Shown here piece after piece: positions 16,101 through 24,398 of a stretch of 64,000 nt of DNA; position 1 is the first letter of the stretch; each line of letters starts with the position of its first letter. The position numbers were made by a program, and so were the translations under genes. Source of the stretch: Actinomycetospora corticicola (GTDB lineage Bacteria > Actinomycetota > Actinomycetes > Mycobacteriales > Pseudonocardiaceae); NCBI RefSeq assembly GCF_013409505.1, contig NZ_JACCBN010000001.1:434001-498000 (forward strand). The letters run 5' to 3'. A model generated the notes under the pieces. That model was not told where the DNA came from and did not search any database. It saw only the letters and a program-made list of their open reading frames with translations.

Positions 16101-17756
16101 CTACGTCAGCGGCAGCACGCTGATCGGCTCCAGGCCGCCCTCGCGGGTGGAGCGCTCGAAGCGGACCCGGGCGCTGCGTCCGGTGAGCTCGAGGGTGGCG
16201 ATCGCGTTGCCGAAGTAGGGCCCGCCGATCGCGTCCCAGTCGACCGGCTCGGGCGGCACGCCCCAGCGCCGCCCGATCCGGCGCGCCACGCGGGTCGCCG
16301 ACCGCGTCCAGCCCGCGGAGAACACGTACTCCATGAACCAGGGCACCGCGTTGCGGACCGGCGACGCGGTGAGCTGGTAGACGTGCGAGTGCGTCGGGGT
16401 CGGGAACGTCGCCCGCGCCGCGTAGCAGTGGTGGACGTCCCCGGACAGCACGCAGATCGTCGCCGGCGCGGCCGAGGACGCCGCGGTGCGCTCGACGAGG
16501 CGGGCGAGCCGGTCGAACGACGCCCGGAACGCCGGCCAGTGCTCGAGGTCGACCGCCTGCCGGAGCCACTCCGCGACCCGGCTGCCCCGCGTGGCGGAGC
16601 GCTCGTCCATCGACTGCACCTGGCTGATCGCGGGCGGCATCAGCCAGGGGATCGACGAGCCGATCAGCACGTGGTCGAGGTCCGGTGCGGCGGCCTCCTC
16701 CTCGAGCCAGGCGAACGTGTCGTCGTTGATCATCAGCCGGTCGTCGTCGTTGAGCACCCGGCCGCACCGCGAGTCGACCATCAGCAGGCGGGTGCCGCCG
16801 AGGTCCCAGTGATAGCTCCAGCGGATGCCCGCCGGCCGTCCGACGGCGGCGTCGGCCCGCGCCGCGAACTCCTCGAGCACCGGGTAGGCGTCGCCCTCAC
16901 ACGCCATGACCTTGCGGTAGACGTCGTCGGACTCCAGCGTCGCCGGGTCCATGTTGCCCAGGTGCTGGTAGACCCAGTACGAGGCCAGCCCCGCCCGGAT
17001 GCGGGTGGGCCACCAGTCGAGCTGCGCCATCTCCTCCCGCCACGCCTGGGAGGTGTTCCAGTCGTCGCGGATGTCGTGGTCGTCGAAGATCATCGCGACG
17101 GGGGCGGTGGAGAGCAGCCAGCGCACCTCCGGGTCGCACCACGTCTCGGCGTAGAGGTGGGCGTACTCCGGATAGTCGGCGATCTCCGTGCCGGCGCCCT
17201 CCTCGGCACCGCGGCGCTCCCGGATCCACCGCTGCGTGCGGGGCGTCGTCTCGTCGGCGTAGACCTGGTCGCCAAGCAGGGCGATGACGTCGGGCAGCTC
17301 GGCGGCCGCGGCGTCGGCGTCGGGCGCGGCCGTCACCCGGCCCAGCAGGCGGGCGGCGTACGCGTCGAGGGCGTCGACCCCGAGGGTCGCCTCGAGCTCC
17401 GGGTCGCCGGTCGGGGGGTAGCGGCAGGAGCCGAACACGACGCGCCGGGTCCGGTCGCCCGAGACGTCGTCGCGGGTGCGGATGCGCGACGGCGGGAAGC
17501 CGTCGACGGGCCAGATGCGCTCGCCGTCGAGGTGGACCTCGTAGGTCTGCACGCTGCCGGGCTCGAGGTCGCGCACCACCACGAGCGCGTAGTGCTCCCC
17601 GCACACGGTGAACGTGGGGGCCGCATGACCCAACACCTCCACCGTCCCCGGGTGGTCCACCTCGACCCACACCGTCGCCGTCGTCGTCCCGACGTGGCGC
17701 AGCAGGGGGCCGAGGACGAGTGCAGTGCTGTCGGTCACCCCGACAGCGTGCCTCAC
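16101..17756 (-). CDS. PhoD-like phosphodiesterase/alkaline phosphatase family protein
   Basis: 551 residues. Metallophosphoesterase motifs are VVFGSCRYPP, IALLGDQVYADE, MIFDDHDIRDDWNTS and LSGDVHHCYA, in the order and spacing of PhoD-like proteins; an N-terminal beta-domain (~residues 10-95) precedes them. No export signal is visible, unlike secreted PhoD, so it may act in the cytosol. The chosen GTG at 17756 overlaps the upstream stop in the GTGA pattern; GTG 17738 is an alternative. It should hydrolyse phosphate mono- or diesters. Confidence 0.85.
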   Translation of the reverse strand: MRHAVGVTDSTALVLGPLLRHVGTTTATVWVEVDHPGTVEVLGHAAPTFTVCGEHYALVVVRDLEPGSVQTYEVHLDGERIWPVDGFPPSRIRTRDDVSGDRTRRVVFGSCRYPPTGDPELEATLGVDALDAYAARLLGRVTAAPDADAAAAELPDVIALLGDQVYADETTPRTQRWIRERRGAEEGAGTEIADYPEYAHLYAETWCDPEVRWLLSTAPVAMIFDDHDIRDDWNTSQAWREEMAQLDWWPTRIRAGLASYWVYQHLGNMDPATLESDDVYRKVMACEGDAYPVLEEFAARADAAVGRPAGIRWSYHWDLGGTRLLMVDSRCGRVLNDDDRLMINDDTFAWLEEEAAAPDLDHVLIGSSIPWLMPPAISQVQSMDERSATRGSRVAEWLRQAVDLEHWPAFRASFDRLARLVERTAASSAAPATICVLSGDVHHCYAARATFPTPTHSHVYQLTASPVRNAVPWFMEYVFSAGWTRSATRVARRIGRRWGVPPEPVDWDAIGGPYFGNAIATLELTGRSARVRFERSTREGGLEPISVLPLT

Positions 17757-18388
17757 GACGGCTCGGTGAGCCGCTGCAACCGCCGCTGGACCTCGTCCAG
17801 CCGCGCCTGCAGGAGGGTGACCTCGGCGGAGAGCAACGGGATCTCGGCCTCCGGCGGCAGCGCCGCGGACCCGCTGTCGGGACCGCTCAGGGGGGCCAGC
17901 GGGGCCAGCACGGACCGCTCCGCACCCTCGTCGACGGTGACCGGAACGCCCGCGAGGCGCGTCAGCTGCTCGAGCGAGAGGACCGCGCGGCGCCCCGCGC
18001 ACTCGCGGCACACCGCCTCGAGCCGGCGCCACCCGACGATCCCGCCGCCGACGTCGTCCAGGGCCGCCGCGGTCCGTCCGCAGCGGCAGCGGCCGAGGTG
18101 CACCGAGCGCACCGTCTGGCGCTGGTAGCGCAGCCCGAGCTCGTAGGACACGTAGCGGCCGGACGCGAGCACCTCGAGCAGCACGCTGCGCTCGTACTGC
18201 TCGTCGCAGGCGAGACCGCGCGCCTGGTCGGCGTCGTGGAAGCAGTAGAAGCCGCAGTCGCACCAGGTCGAGGGACAGCGGTGCCGCGGAGACTGCACGC
18301 ACACCGCCTCGGCCACCGTGCCGTAGACCTGGCTGCGGCCCAGGGCCACGCCGTTGAACCCGACCGCGGTGCCGTCCGCGGACAGCAT
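17753..18388 (-). CDS. Cysteine-rich hypothetical protein, start uncertain
   Basis: At least 211 residues, counted from the only in-frame ATG (18388). Coding bias continues upstream to about 18490, so the true start may be a non-ATG codon. Cysteine pairs (CDCGFYC, CRCG, CREC) suggest one or two zinc-ribbon-like sites. The C-terminal ~40 residues form a predicted coiled coil (VTLLQARLDEVQRRLQ). It is coupled to the PhoD-like gene by a GTGA overlap. I do not recognise the family and assign no function. Confidence 0.6.
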   Translation of the reverse strand: MLSADGTAVGFNGVALGRSQVYGTVAEAVCVQSPRHRCPSTWCDCGFYCFHDADQARGLACDEQYERSVLLEVLASGRYVSYELGLRYQRQTVRSVHLGRCRCGRTAAALDDVGGGIVGWRRLEAVCRECAGRRAVLSLEQLTRLAGVPVTVDEGAERSVLAPLAPLSGPDSGSAALPPEAEIPLLSAEVTLLQARLDEVQRRLQRLTEPS

Positions 18389-18485
18389 CGGGTAGGCGAT
18401 CTTCCATCCGGGCAGGGCGGGCCGCTGACCCGCCTCCGCCCCGTCGTCCGGCTCGGCGCGGCCGCGCCGCGAGAGCGGGCGCAGC

Positions 18486-18644
18486 TCAGCCCCCGGTGCC
18501 GATCGGGTCGGGCGTGCGCGCCTCGGCGGGCTCCGCGACGGGCTCCGCCGTCCCGACGACGGGTGCGGGCGTCCGGGGCTCGGCGGGGACCGGGGCGGGC
18601 GGGTCCTCCGCGACACCGGAGGAGAGTCGACGTCCCAGGCGCAT
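18486..18644 (-). CDS. Short Pro/Ala/Glu-rich hypothetical protein
   Basis: 52 residues starting at an ATG 6 nt after GGAGG. After a basic start (MRLGRRLSSG) the sequence is almost only Pro, Ala, Glu, Val and Thr and is probably disordered. It contains APVVGT, encoded by one copy of the dispersed TCCCGACGACGGGTGCG motif (18551-18570). It lies directly upstream of the cysteine-rich gene. It may be a real small protein or a remnant; function is unknown. Confidence 0.4.
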   Translation of the reverse strand: MRLGRRLSSGVAEDPPAPVPAEPRTPAPVVGTAEPVAEPAEARTPDPIGTGG

Positions 18645-18816
18645 GGCTGCCTCCACGAGGTCGGGTCCCGTCGATGGAACGCCGCTCGTGCGCGGATGTC
18701 CAGAGATGGCACGTGATCGCAACGAACCCGGCCCCGGGACGCTGATCGCCGACCCGGGACCGGTCGCCCGATAGGGTCGGCGACGCGGCGTCCCCACCCG
18801 GTGCGCGGGCCCGCAC

Positions 18817-18894
18817 GGGGCAGTAGCTCAGCTGGTCAGAGCAGCGGACTCATAATCCGTCAGGTCGTCGGTTCGAGCCCGACCTGCCCCACCA
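18817..18894 (+). tRNA. tRNA-Met (anticodon CAT)
   Basis: The acceptor stem GGGGCAG/CTGCCCC, D arm GCTC...GAGC, anticodon stem GCGGA/TCCGT with loop CTCATAA, T arm with GGTTCGAGCCC and an encoded CCA give a complete cloverleaf. The CAT anticodon and stem resemble actinobacterial elongator tRNA-Met; a lysidine-modified tRNA-Ile cannot be excluded by eye. Its 3' part is the attachment site of the integrated element that follows. Confidence 0.92.
18855..18889 (+). repeat. attL: 35-bp core in the tRNA-Met 3' part
   Basis: The core begins ATCCGTCAGG and ends CCCGACCTGCCC. It covers the anticodon 3' strand, T arm and most of the acceptor 3' strand, so integration keeps the tRNA functional. It is identical to 32664-32698; the next base is C here and T at the other end. 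Confidence 0.93.
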
Positions 18895-18957
18895 TTTACC
18901 CTGGTCAGCGACCTGCGCTAGGTCTGCTACCAACATCAACACCCACTTTATCCCCAC

Positions 18958-20130
18958 TTATTGCACGCTTTCCTCGTCGAAGCCTGATCCGAGCGCGGCG
19001 TCGAAGGCATCTGCCGCCGCCCGTCCGTCGGCCCGCTTGTCCATGTAGACGTCCTGGGTGATCGAGGGCCGGGCGTGCCCGATGTGCCCGGCGATCGCGC
19101 GGGCGGAGAGCCCGGCCTGGTCGAGGATCGTGGCGGCGGTCTTGCGGAAGACGTGGCTGGTGACCCACTCGTAGCCGGCCGCGTCGAGGGCCTCACGGAG
19201 CCGGGCGCCGGTGTTCTGCGGGTCGCGCCAGGACCCACGCCCGAGGTCGTGGCCGCGCGAGTTGGGGAAGACCATCGAGGTCGGGACCACGTCGTCCGGG
19301 CGTCGCTCGCAGAGCATCTCCACGACGAAGGCGGGCAGCGGCAGCAGGCGGCGCGCGGCGAACGTCTTGCCCTCGTGGCGGACCAGCCCCACCCGCTTCA
19401 CGCGCACGATGTTGGCGACGATCGCGACCTCGCCGGCCTCCCACGCCACGGCGTCGTCCTGGAGCGCGATCACCTCGCCGATCCGGGCGCCCGTCCCGAG
19501 CATGAATCGGCAGAGGTCGGGCAGGTCCCGGCGGTACGCGTCCTCGTCGGCGTCGAGCTTGGCCAGCAGGTCGACCCGCTCGGCGCGGACCAGGGCGCGC
19601 ACGGTCGAGGTGGTGCCCTCGATCCGCCCGGCGTCGCGGACGGGGTTGGTGGGGATTGCGCCGAGGCGGGCGGCGTACCCGAGCACCCCGGAGAGGACCG
19701 TGCGGATGCTGCGGACCGTGTTGGCCGCGAGCCGGATCTCACAGGCGCGCAGGAACGCGTCGACCCGCGCCACGCTCGCTTCCCGCAGCCGCAGGGCGCC
19801 GAGGGCCGGGACGACGTGGTTGCGGGCGTGCAGGGCGTACGTGTCGTACGTGGTGCCGCGCCGGCGCCGCTTGACCTCCTCCAAGAACAGGGCCACGACG
19901 TCGGCGATCTTCGAGTCGCCGGTCACGGCGCCACCGGTCGGCGTGGTCCGCTCCTGCAGCGCCTTCTTCAACGCCCGTTCAGCAGCCGCCCGGGACCGAC
20001 CGGAGCGCTCGACCTCGCGCGTGACGCCGTCCCCGTCGCGGACCTTCGTCTTGGCCCGGAAGCCGCCCGAGGCCAGCTCGTAGGTGCGGACCTTCCCGTG
20101 GGTTCCGACCGGCAGCGGTGGACGGCCCAT
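18958..20130 (-). CDS. Tyrosine-recombinase integrase of the AICE
   Basis: 390 residues starting at an ATG two bases after the excisionase stop. The N-terminal part (~60-150) is a SAM-like core-binding domain. The catalytic domain has GTGARIGEVIALQ (first Arg), HVFRKTAATILD (His-x-x-Arg), GHIGH and DVYMDKRA, whose Tyr is the nucleophile. Length is normal for pSAM2-type integrases. It lies right beside attL, transcribed towards the tRNA, and would catalyse recombination between the 35-bp cores. It is the last gene of the minus-strand operon starting at 22864. Confidence 0.95.
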   Translation of the reverse strand: MGRPPLPVGTHGKVRTYELASGGFRAKTKVRDGDGVTREVERSGRSRAAAERALKKALQERTTPTGGAVTGDSKIADVVALFLEEVKRRRRGTTYDTYALHARNHVVPALGALRLREASVARVDAFLRACEIRLAANTVRSIRTVLSGVLGYAARLGAIPTNPVRDAGRIEGTTSTVRALVRAERVDLLAKLDADEDAYRRDLPDLCRFMLGTGARIGEVIALQDDAVAWEAGEVAIVANIVRVKRVGLVRHEGKTFAARRLLPLPAFVVEMLCERRPDDVVPTSMVFPNSRGHDLGRGSWRDPQNTGARLREALDAAGYEWVTSHVFRKTAATILDQAGLSARAIAGHIGHARPSITQDVYMDKRADGRAAADAFDAALGSGFDEESVQ

Positions 20131-20132
20131 CC

Positions 20133-20324
20133 TCAGGCCACCTCGTCGGAGAGCCCGTCGAACCACGCTTCGACGTCGGCCGGGTCGAAGCGCACGTAGC
20201 GGCCGACCTTCTTGCCCTTCGGGCCGTAGCCCTGTGAGCGCCAGGCGTAGATCGTCTTCGGCGGCACCCCCAGGAACTCGGCGAGGTCCTGGACGGTCCA
20301 GAGCTTGGCGAGACGAGGGTTCAT
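20133..20324 (-). CDS. Excisionase / AlpA-like winged HTH protein
   Basis: 63 residues: the N-terminal LWTVQDLAEFLGVPPKTIYA is a helix-turn-helix and GKKVGRYVRFDPADVEAWF is the wing, as in MerR/AlpA-type excisionases of actinobacterial elements. It ends two bases before the integrase ATG, the usual xis-int arrangement. It probably bends the att region to drive excision. Confidence 0.88.
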   Translation of the reverse strand: MNPRLAKLWTVQDLAEFLGVPPKTIYAWRSQGYGPKGKKVGRYVRFDPADVEAWFDGLSDEVA

Positions 20325-20327
20325 GTC

Positions 20328-20678
20328 TCAGTCCTCCGTGATGAGTCGGCCGAGGTGGCCGAGCTGGTTGTGGGCGGTGGTGAGCTGGTCGTGGAGCGGG
20401 CCGAGGTGGCGGTGGGCTTCGACGAGGGCGTCGTCGGCGCGGTCGAGGGCCTCCGCGGGGTCGCGGCCGCGGTCGTCGTAGTGCGCGGCGACCTCAGCGC
20501 GGCGCAGGGACCGTGCGAGGTAGTCGAGGAGCTGGGGCAGCCGCCCGGTCAGCTCGACGAGGTTCCCGACGACGGCGAAGGCGCCGGGGCCGTCGACCAG
20601 GCCGTGGTGGGAGGCGTGGCAGGCGTCTCTGAGTGCCTCGGCGGCGCGTTCGACATCGCGGGCGACGGGGTGGCTCAT
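20328..20678 (-). CDS. AICE hypothetical protein, helical
   Basis: 116 residues, hydrophilic, largely helical by composition, with several His and Asp clusters (HASHHGLVDG, YDDRGRDPAEALDRADDAL) and a predicted coiled coil near the C terminus. Its ATG overlaps the preceding stop (ATGA). Small proteins of this sort are common between tra and int genes of AICEs. I recognise no domain. Confidence 0.65.
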   Translation of the reverse strand: MSHPVARDVERAAEALRDACHASHHGLVDGPGAFAVVGNLVELTGRLPQLLDYLARSLRRAEVAAHYDDRGRDPAEALDRADDALVEAHRHLGPLHDQLTTAHNQLGHLGRLITED

Positions 20679-20896
20679 CGCGCCTCCTGGACGTTGGCGG
20701 CGCGGTCGGCGGCGGAGCCGAGTTGGCGGGCGAACTCGGCGGTACCGGAGGTGACGGCAGGCCCGAGTGCGGGGATGGCGGCGAAGAGCAGGCAGACGGT
20801 GACGATCCCGGAGAGGGCGGCGGGGCCGGCCTTGTGGCTCTTGGCGAGCAGCAGGGTCACGAGCAAGGCGATGACGACGAAGGCGGCGAGGTTCAC
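20675..20896 (-). CDS. AICE small membrane protein
   Basis: 73 residues with two hydrophobic stretches (about 3-19 and 28-48). The GTG start overlaps the stop of the translocase gene. A small membrane protein right after traB recalls the Spd proteins that help plasmid spread along mycelium, but there is no sequence motif to prove it. Confidence 0.65.
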   Translation of the reverse strand: MNLAAFVVIALLVTLLLAKSHKAGPAALSGIVTVCLLFAAIPALGPAVTSGTAEFARQLGSAADRAANVQEAR

Positions 20897-22107
20897 GACG
20901 CCCTCCTGCCGTGGCGTGCGATCCGGTCGCAGAACTCGCCGTAGTCCCCGAGGTAGGGCGCGCGCAGCCGGGTGCAGTCGTGGCCCGGAGCCGATAGGTA
21001 GGCGATCCCGGGGGCGCTGTTGGCGTGTTCGGGGCCGAGCTTGCGGGCGTCTTCGCCGTGGAGCATGACCAGCGATTCGCCCGGCACGCGGAAGGAGAGG
21101 CGCAGGGCGAACTGGTCGCGGGCGTAGCCGCCTCCGACCGCGTTGGCCTCGAACCGCTGGGCCAGCATCAGGACCCGGAACGCGGCCTTCCGGCCCTCCG
21201 AAACGAGGCGGAGCACCGCGGAGGTGATCCGCTCAGCGAGCTTCTTGTCCTTCGCCTGGGCCGCCCGCAACAACCCCGGGAACTCCTCCAGCACGACGAG
21301 GACGAGCGGGGTCGTCGTGGTCGGGATGATCTTGTCGCGGCGCGGCGGCATGGTGTCGAGACGGCGGTCCATCTCGGCGACGAGCCGGTCCAGGAGCGCG
21401 GCGTGGGCGAGCAGGTCGCGGGTGCCGGTGGTCTGCCAGTCGTGGTGAGCGGTGCCGGTCCAGGCGCGGCCTAGGACGAGGCCGGTGATGTCGGAGCCCG
21501 CGATGAGGACGTCGGGGGCGGCGCAGACCTGGGCGAGCAGGCCGTAGGTGAAGGCGGACTTCCCGGCGCCGTTCTGTCCCTGGACGGCGAGGTGGGCGGC
21601 GTCGGCGAGGGCGTGGCCGAGGGTGACCCCGTCCTCGGCGCGGCCGAGGATCACGGTCTCGTCGGCGCGGGTGGTGATGAGCCGGCGGAGCGCGAAGCCG
21701 TCGCGGAGCGGGTCGGAATCGAGCAGGACGATGCGGACCCACCGGCCGCCGATCGGATCGACGCGCAGCCCGTGGAAGCCGAGGGAGTGGGCGAGCCGGA
21801 GTGCGTGTTTGGTGATGTCCTCGGGCTCGCCGCCGGGCAGCAGCTCCGTGGTGAACGTCGTGCGGCCCCTGACGACCCGTAGCGCGCCGAAGCGCGGAGT
21901 CCGCACGGTGAGCCCGGCCGCGACCGAGATGTACTGGCACAGGCCGACTCCGGCGCAGGCTTCGCGCCACAGCCCTCGCAGGTCGTCCTCGAGGCGGGCG
22001 TGCGCCTCGAGTCGGCGCTGCTCGGCCCAGCGGGCGCGGAGGCCGTCGAACAGGCCGCGGCTCCCGCGCCAGTCGCGATGAAGCGGCCGGGTTGCAGGGG
22101 TGGTCAT
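20893..22107 (-). CDS. FtsK/SpoIIIE-type DNA translocase, TraB-like
   Basis: 404 residues starting at an ATG overlapping the WhiB-like gene stop. The motor domain has Walker A GQNGAGKSAFTYGL and Walker B LVLVVLEEFPGLL, plus LRLVSEGRKAAFRVLMLAQR in the position of the FtsK/TraB sensor region. AICEs move double-stranded DNA through one hexameric ATPase of this family at mycelial contacts, so this is the presumed transfer protein. It is at the short end for TraB and has no obvious membrane segment. Anchoring may come from the small membrane protein encoded next. Confidence 0.85.
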   Translation of the reverse strand: MTTPATRPLHRDWRGSRGLFDGLRARWAEQRRLEAHARLEDDLRGLWREACAGVGLCQYISVAAGLTVRTPRFGALRVVRGRTTFTTELLPGGEPEDITKHALRLAHSLGFHGLRVDPIGGRWVRIVLLDSDPLRDGFALRRLITTRADETVILGRAEDGVTLGHALADAAHLAVQGQNGAGKSAFTYGLLAQVCAAPDVLIAGSDITGLVLGRAWTGTAHHDWQTTGTRDLLAHAALLDRLVAEMDRRLDTMPPRRDKIIPTTTTPLVLVVLEEFPGLLRAAQAKDKKLAERITSAVLRLVSEGRKAAFRVLMLAQRFEANAVGGGYARDQFALRLSFRVPGESLVMLHGEDARKLGPEHANSAPGIAYLSAPGHDCTRLRAPYLGDYGEFCDRIARHGRRAS

Positions 22108-22469
22108 CACGCGGCCCTCCGTTCCTGGCAGCGGGTGCAGAGGTCGCCGTCGACCGCAGGTAGGGCGAACAGCAGCGAGCAGGCCGGACACATCGGTTCG
22201 GCATCGGCGACCGAGTCCGGGACGCCGGCCAGGCGTCCGCGACGGATGGCGCGGCGATCGGTGGGGGTGGTGGCGGCCCAGAGGCCGTGTTCCTGCCCTG
22301 TGTCGAGCGCCCAGCGCAGGCAGTCCGTGGAGACCTGGCAGCGCGAGCAGATCGGCGCGACGGCCATTTTGTGGCGCGCAGCGATCAGGCTGGTGTCGTC
22401 GTCGGTAGGCGGGAAGAACAGCTCCGGGTCGGCGTCGCGGCACGCGGCCCGGGCCTGCCAGCCGGTCAC
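22107..22469 (-). CDS. WhiB-like protein with an added C-terminal zinc ribbon
   Basis: 120 residues. Cys10, Cys41, Cys44 and Cys50 give the four-cysteine iron-sulfur signature (C-x30-C-x2-C-x5-C) and HGLWAATTP is a variant of the GVWGG turn. After the basic segment RRAIRRGRLAG comes a second cysteine set, CPAC (94-97) and CTRC (111-114), which looks like a zinc ribbon and is not part of a normal WhiB protein. The GTG start overlaps the upstream stop. It probably regulates transfer or excision genes in response to redox or NO state. Confidence 0.85.
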   Translation of the reverse strand: MTGWQARAACRDADPELFFPPTDDDTSLIAARHKMAVAPICSRCQVSTDCLRWALDTGQEHGLWAATTPTDRRAIRRGRLAGVPDSVADAEPMCPACSLLFALPAVDGDLCTRCQERRAA

Positions 22470-22864
22470 GCCGCCTCACCCTCAACAGCGCGACGACCCC
22501 GGGCGGGAGCAGTGGCGGGTCGGATGGACTCGGCAGAGAAGGCGACGTCGACGCCCTTGCCGCCGTTGCGGGCCTGGCGGACCTTGGCGACCAGGCCGAC
22601 GAGCTCCACCGGGGCGTAGGGCGCGAGCTCGGGGACCTCGTGGGAGATGACGCGCACGCCGTGCAGCTCGTGGCGGCCGTCGCGACCGGTGGGGAGCATG
22701 ACGTCGTAGACGCGGACCGGGGCGCCGGTGGCCTCGTCGATGAGCGGCTGGCCGGAGGAGCGGCGTCCGGCGGGGGTGTCCTCCCAGCGCTCCATGGTCT
22801 GGGCGTGGCCGGTGGCGACGCCCTGCATCAGGTTGGTGTCGATGGGTGCGTTGAACTCGAACAT
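22466..22864 (-). CDS. AICE hypothetical protein, first gene of the transfer operon
   Basis: 132 residues, beta-rich (VRVYDVMLPTGRD, ELHGVRVISHEVPELAPYA, PVELVGLVAKVRQA) with a basic disordered tail (APARGRRAVEG). The layout would fit a small OB-fold nucleic-acid-binding protein, but there is no diagnostic motif. It is the promoter-proximal gene of a chain in which each downstream gene overlaps or nearly abuts the last, ending with xis and int. It is divergent from the XRE-TPR regulator. Confidence 0.65.
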   Translation of the reverse strand: MFEFNAPIDTNLMQGVATGHAQTMERWEDTPAGRRSSGQPLIDEATGAPVRVYDVMLPTGRDGRHELHGVRVISHEVPELAPYAPVELVGLVAKVRQARNGGKGVDVAFSAESIRPATAPARGRRAVEGEAA

Positions 22865-22897
22865 GGACCAACCGTGCTGGCGAATGCCGGTCGTCTC

Positions 22898-22970
22898 GTA
22901 GTCCGTGGAAGTCGTCCCCGCCTAGTCCCGGAACTAGTCCCTACGAGCGCAGTCGATCATTTATGCTAGA
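22898..22970. promoter_or_regulatory. Divergent promoter region with CTAGTCCC direct repeats
   Basis: CTAGTCCC occurs at 22922-22929 and again at 22934-22941, with a weaker CGTAGTCCG at 22897-22905. Around the second copy is the palindromic word ACTAGT. TATGCT (22962-22967) is a -10 candidate for the regulator gene. The repeats lie between the transfer operon and the XRE gene and are plausible binding sites for that regulator. Confidence 0.5.
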
Positions 22971-22976
22971 TCCGAA

Positions 22977-24398
22977 GTGTCCAGAGCTATCGGCGGTGAG
23001 CAGGACATGTCCGGTGTTGAGAACTGCCCTTCGTTGAAGGCTCTGCGACAGCAGCGCCGCTGGACGCAACGCTTCGTTGCCGAACAACTCCAGGCGCTCG
23101 CGTTCCACAAGTACAAGGATCGCTCGGCTGCCGTGAACGCGGACATGGTCTCGAAGTGGGAACGCGGGGAGAAGGGCGTGAGCCCGTTCTACTGCGATCT
23201 ACTCTGCACGCTTTTCGAATCGGATGCCGCGACCCTGGGCCTGCCCGTCGCGGCGCCCCCTCCCACCACCTCGTCTATGGTTGCGTCCGAGCACGGTGCA
23301 GACATCGACCTGGCCGGAGCAATGCAGGAGACCTCAGCATTGCTCTCGCAGCTCGGTCCTGCGGCCGTCCTGCTTGAGCCGAGAATGGTCGATGTGTGGA
23401 GGAGCGAGGCAATGCGCCGCAGGACGTTGTTGAAGCTGGCCGGGCTGGCGCCTGTCGCTCCTGCGGTGTCAAAGCTCGGGGGCCGGTCCACGTCCTCGGC
23501 GGTTGCTTCTATTCGCGACCTCGACGACCTGGCCGACCGATACCAAACGCTCTACCACTCCGCGAGACCGGCGACGCTGATCCAGCCCGTCCTCGCTCAC
23601 CTCGAAACCGTCGGCGACGCGGTCCGTAGCGCGCGGGATGCGGTATCACGGACGAAGCTCCTGGCCAATCGGGCGCGCGTGTCGTTGCTTGCCGGCCGCC
23701 TGTCGTTCTTCGACCTGGACGACCCCATGTCCGCTCGCGGCTACTACAACCTGTCCGTTGAGGCAGCGTCAGAAGCGGGCGACCGGCACCAGGCCGCCGC
23801 AGCACTAGGGCACATGGCATTCATCCCGGCTGCCGAGTACGGCATGTCCGCCGCGCTCCAGTACCTCGACGGTGCGAAGTCGCAGGTTGAGCGTGACCCG
23901 CACGGTCCACTGACCTCATGGGTGCACGCCATCGAGTCCGAGTTCCACTCGCACGCGGGCAACCATGGCGCAGCGCTGCGAGCCATCGACGAAGCGAAGG
24001 CCGCTTACGCGTCCACAGCGCTGCAGCGCGATCTCAGGTGGTTCGATTACTTCGACGAGAATCGTTTGGCTGGCTTCGCGGGCTACGCCAATCTGCAGGC
24101 GGGTCGTTACGACGACGCGGCGACCGAGCTGCACGACGCACTCGACCTCCCAATGTCCGCAATTAAGCAGCGGTCGGTGTTCCTCGCCGACCTAGCGACT
24201 GTTCATCACTACGCAGGTGACCTGGACCGCGCCTGCCAGATTGCAGGAGACGCAGCGGACGAGCTGCGCCGTGCCGGCTACGCGCCTGGAGTTGGTCGCC
24301 TCCGTGAGTTCCATGATCTAGTCTCGCCGCACAGCTCAACGCAGGCTGTCCGGGTCTTCTCCGAGCGGCTTGCGGCCCTGCAACTGGAGGAGGCCTAG
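22977..24398 (+). CDS. XRE-family regulator with C-terminal TPR-like domain
   Basis: 473 residues (463 if the ATG at 23007 is used). Residues ~18-75 are a helix-turn-helix (LRQQRRWTQRFVAEQLQ, then NADMVSKWERGEKGVSPFY). From ~170 on, repeated helical pairs such as AARDAVSRTKLLANRARVSL and ALQRDLRWFDYFDENRLAGF form a TPR array, which in such regulators binds a peptide or other effector. Actinomycete plasmids and AICEs often carry this type as the switch between maintenance and transfer. It is divergent from the transfer operon and immediately followed by a HAD gene. Confidence 0.8.
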   Translation: MSRAIGGEQDMSGVENCPSLKALRQQRRWTQRFVAEQLQALAFHKYKDRSAAVNADMVSKWERGEKGVSPFYCDLLCTLFESDAATLGLPVAAPPPTTSSMVASEHGADIDLAGAMQETSALLSQLGPAAVLLEPRMVDVWRSEAMRRRTLLKLAGLAPVAPAVSKLGGRSTSSAVASIRDLDDLADRYQTLYHSARPATLIQPVLAHLETVGDAVRSARDAVSRTKLLANRARVSLLAGRLSFFDLDDPMSARGYYNLSVEAASEAGDRHQAAAALGHMAFIPAAEYGMSAALQYLDGAKSQVERDPHGPLTSWVHAIESEFHSHAGNHGAALRAIDEAKAAYASTALQRDLRWFDYFDENRLAGFAGYANLQAGRYDDAATELHDALDLPMSAIKQRSVFLADLATVHHYAGDLDRACQIAGDAADELRRAGYAPGVGRLREFHDLVSPHSSTQAVRVFSERLAALQLEEA

